The notes under the pieces were generated by a model. It was not told where the DNA came from. It did no database searches and saw only the letters and a program-made list of their open reading frames with translations. Below, one piece after another: positions 62,551-64,000 of a stretch of 64,000 nucleotides of DNA. The translations under genes were made by a program, and so were the position numbers. Source of the stretch: Tenebrio molitor (Eukaryota; Arthropoda; Insecta; Coleoptera; Tenebrionidae); NCBI RefSeq assembly GCF_963966145.1, contig NC_091049.1, forward strand, positions 12,772,001 to 12,836,000. Direction: 5' to 3'. Position 1 is the first letter of the stretch. Every line of letters begins with the position of its first letter.

Positions 62551-64000
62551 ATGAGAGTGCCGTGACAACTGTCTAAATGTCAATAAATTTGCTCTCTAAT
62601 AAAAACGCGCCAAATGTTGTTGCAAGTGCTTCACTGCAATCCAATGGTGCTACACTAGTTAGAAAACGCAAAAAATGGACTATGGAAATGAATATTTTCA
62701 TTATACGGGAATATTTTCGGATCACGAAACTACAGGATGTTGTGAGTACTTACAGGCTTGATTTATTTAAAGCATTCCAAAGTAAGTACCCCCAGTTTCC
62801 TGTTACTATTCAAAATTTAGCTGACCAGAGGAGAGCCATTATGAAGAAAAACTATATCCCTTCGGCAATTTTAGAAAAGATCAAAAATGATGTAAAGTTA
62901 GAATTGTCAATTAATTATTCTGACAATAATGAAGTTTCTAATAATTTAGTTGAAAATTCTGTTGAACCGCAAAGTTTACAAAGTTTACCAAATCATAATG
63001 ACTCTTTCTGTTATCAAAGTAATTCAACACCAAACAACACGATACAAAACGACATAAATAATTTAGACTTGAGTTATAATGATATACATGTTATTAATCA
63101 AAATTTTTACTACCATCAAAATTTTAAAGAACAAATTGAAGATGAATTTAATAGAACTCTGAACGAATTTGAACATATAGAACCATTTAATAGACCACTA
63201 TTACCTAAACAACAAAGCTCCAAAAAATTCTTTGCAATGATTGAAATTTTAAATCAATTCATTTTACCTACACGACAAGTTTTAGAAAATTACACAGTAT
63301 CATATATAGTGGAGCTTTAACAATTATCAGATTAAATGGTTCAAAAGAAATTGACCAGACAAATAATATAAAAGCTAAAGAATTACCAAAATGGGAACGA
63401 AGACTAAATAAACGCATTAACAATATCAGACGAGATTTAGGTAGAATAACTCAATATTTAAAAGGTATAAATTCTAATCATCTAAATAACTGTATTAAAT
63501 CGATTTTAAATAAAAACAGAATACATTGTTTAAAATACAACGAATATAATGAAACACTAATAGAAATTAAAGACACTTTATTACAAATATTGAATATTTA
63601 TTCTAAACGATTAAAAAGATATAAAAATAATAAACAACGGAAATTTGAGAATAAACTATTTAGAAATAATGAGAAGTTGTTTTACAAAAATTTAGCAGAT
63701 AATAAAACTCAAAATAATAATGGTCTACCAAATATAAATGAAATTAAAGAATTCTGGTCAAACATATGGTCAAATGAAGTTCCATTTAATAATCAGGCAG
63801 AATGGATTCCTAATTTAGAAAATGAGATACCAGATTGTAATAATCCACATCGACATCATATTCAAATTAGCCTTGAAATTTTAGTTAAAAATATTAATAG
63901 TTCACATAATTGGAAATCCCTGGACGTGACCAAATTCATAACTTTTGGTTAAAAAAATTTACTTGTATTCATAAATGCTTACTTGATCACTTTAACGGAT
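62551..64000 (+). mobile_element. R4-like LINE copy B, 5' part, cut by the window end
   Basis: It begins ATGAGAGTGCCGTGAC at 62551, like copy A, and tracks it to 64000 with very few differences (MSINLL for MSINSL; a short deletion near 63270; one base missing near 63917; seven rather than eight A near 63951). The orientation is opposite to copy A. The near-identity points to recent transposition or recombination. Confidence 0.9.
62577..63320 (+). CDS. R4-like LINE copy B, N-terminal coding part
   Basis: 247 codons from ATG 62577, matching copy A through NQFILP, after which a deletion near 63270 shifts the frame and ends it at 63320. The original frame is readable again from about 63320 through 63916 (DKTQNNNGLPNINEIKEFWS region at 63590-63952). 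It carries the same basic N-terminal DNA-binding-like region as copy A. Confidence 0.75.
   Translation: MSINLLSNKNAPNVVASASLQSNGATLVRKRKKWTMEMNIFIIREYFRITKLQDVVSTYRLDLFKAFQSKYPQFPVTIQNLADQRRAIMKKNYIPSAILEKIKNDVKLELSINYSDNNEVSNNLVENSVEPQSLQSLPNHNDSFCYQSNSTPNNTIQNDINNLDLSYNDIHVINQNFYYHQNFKEQIEDEFNRTLNEFEHIEPFNRPLLPKQQSSKKFFAMIEILNQFILPTRQVLENYTVSYIVEL

Noticed and set aside
1..64000. CRISPR arrays, tRNA or rRNA genes, bacterial-type operons
   Set aside because: No regularly spaced identical repeats with unique spacers, no cloverleaf-like sequence noticed, and gene structure is eukaryotic.

Overview
The window looks like AT-rich nuclear DNA of an insect. A beetle is my impression from the repeat content; the sequence does not prove it. 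Coding exons are small, interrupted by GT-AG introns with GTAAGT donors, and nearly all other DNA is transposon-derived. I see no bacterial operons, CRISPR arrays, rRNA or tRNA genes.

Host genes: (1) a heat-shock-type promoter at 836-926 whose TATA box is split by a transposon, with no recognisable gene left downstream; (2) a galactose-1-phosphate uridylyltransferase gene (Galt, + strand, 20901 to about 21900) with a real 19-nt first exon, but with an in-frame TAG and no 3' third; (3) a five-exon gene on the - strand (36023 to 22615) encoding an unrecognised single-pass membrane protein of about 345 residues, convergent with Galt, with introns full of repeats; (4) two small exons on the - strand at 50442-50129 whose stop codon lies inside a transposon.

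Layout: 1-4.4 kb promoter relic and MITEs. 4.4-7.4 kb inverted-repeat element and a broken Ty3/gypsy pol. 9.2-12.1 kb degenerate P-element transposase with a THAP domain. 12.2-15.0 kb Jockey/CR1-type LINE with a MITE cleanly inserted. 15.0-18.1 kb mariner relics, further MITEs and a tyrosine-recombinase-like fragment. 18.1-19.8 kb dispersed repeat. 20.3-36.0 kb Galt and the membrane-protein gene. 36.1-39.8 kb nearly complete LINE of the restriction-like-endonuclease (R4/Dong-like) type. 39.8-48.1 kb nested DNA transposons, including a large foldback element whose termini are arrays of a GTTTCGCCCCC-type unit. 48.2-50.7 kb a foldback MITE split by another R4-like copy. 50.7-62.2 kb hAT-like, mariner-derived and LINE relics. 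62.5-64.0 kb the 5' part of a second, almost identical R4-like copy, cut by the window end.

The most informative signals are two foldback-type elements with unit-array termini and 9-10 bp flanking direct repeats; R4-like copies joined to TAA repeats, one of them 70 bp upstream of the membrane-protein start codon; and the gene models recovered by matching splice sites and intron phase. All family assignments come from reading motifs by eye; no search was run.
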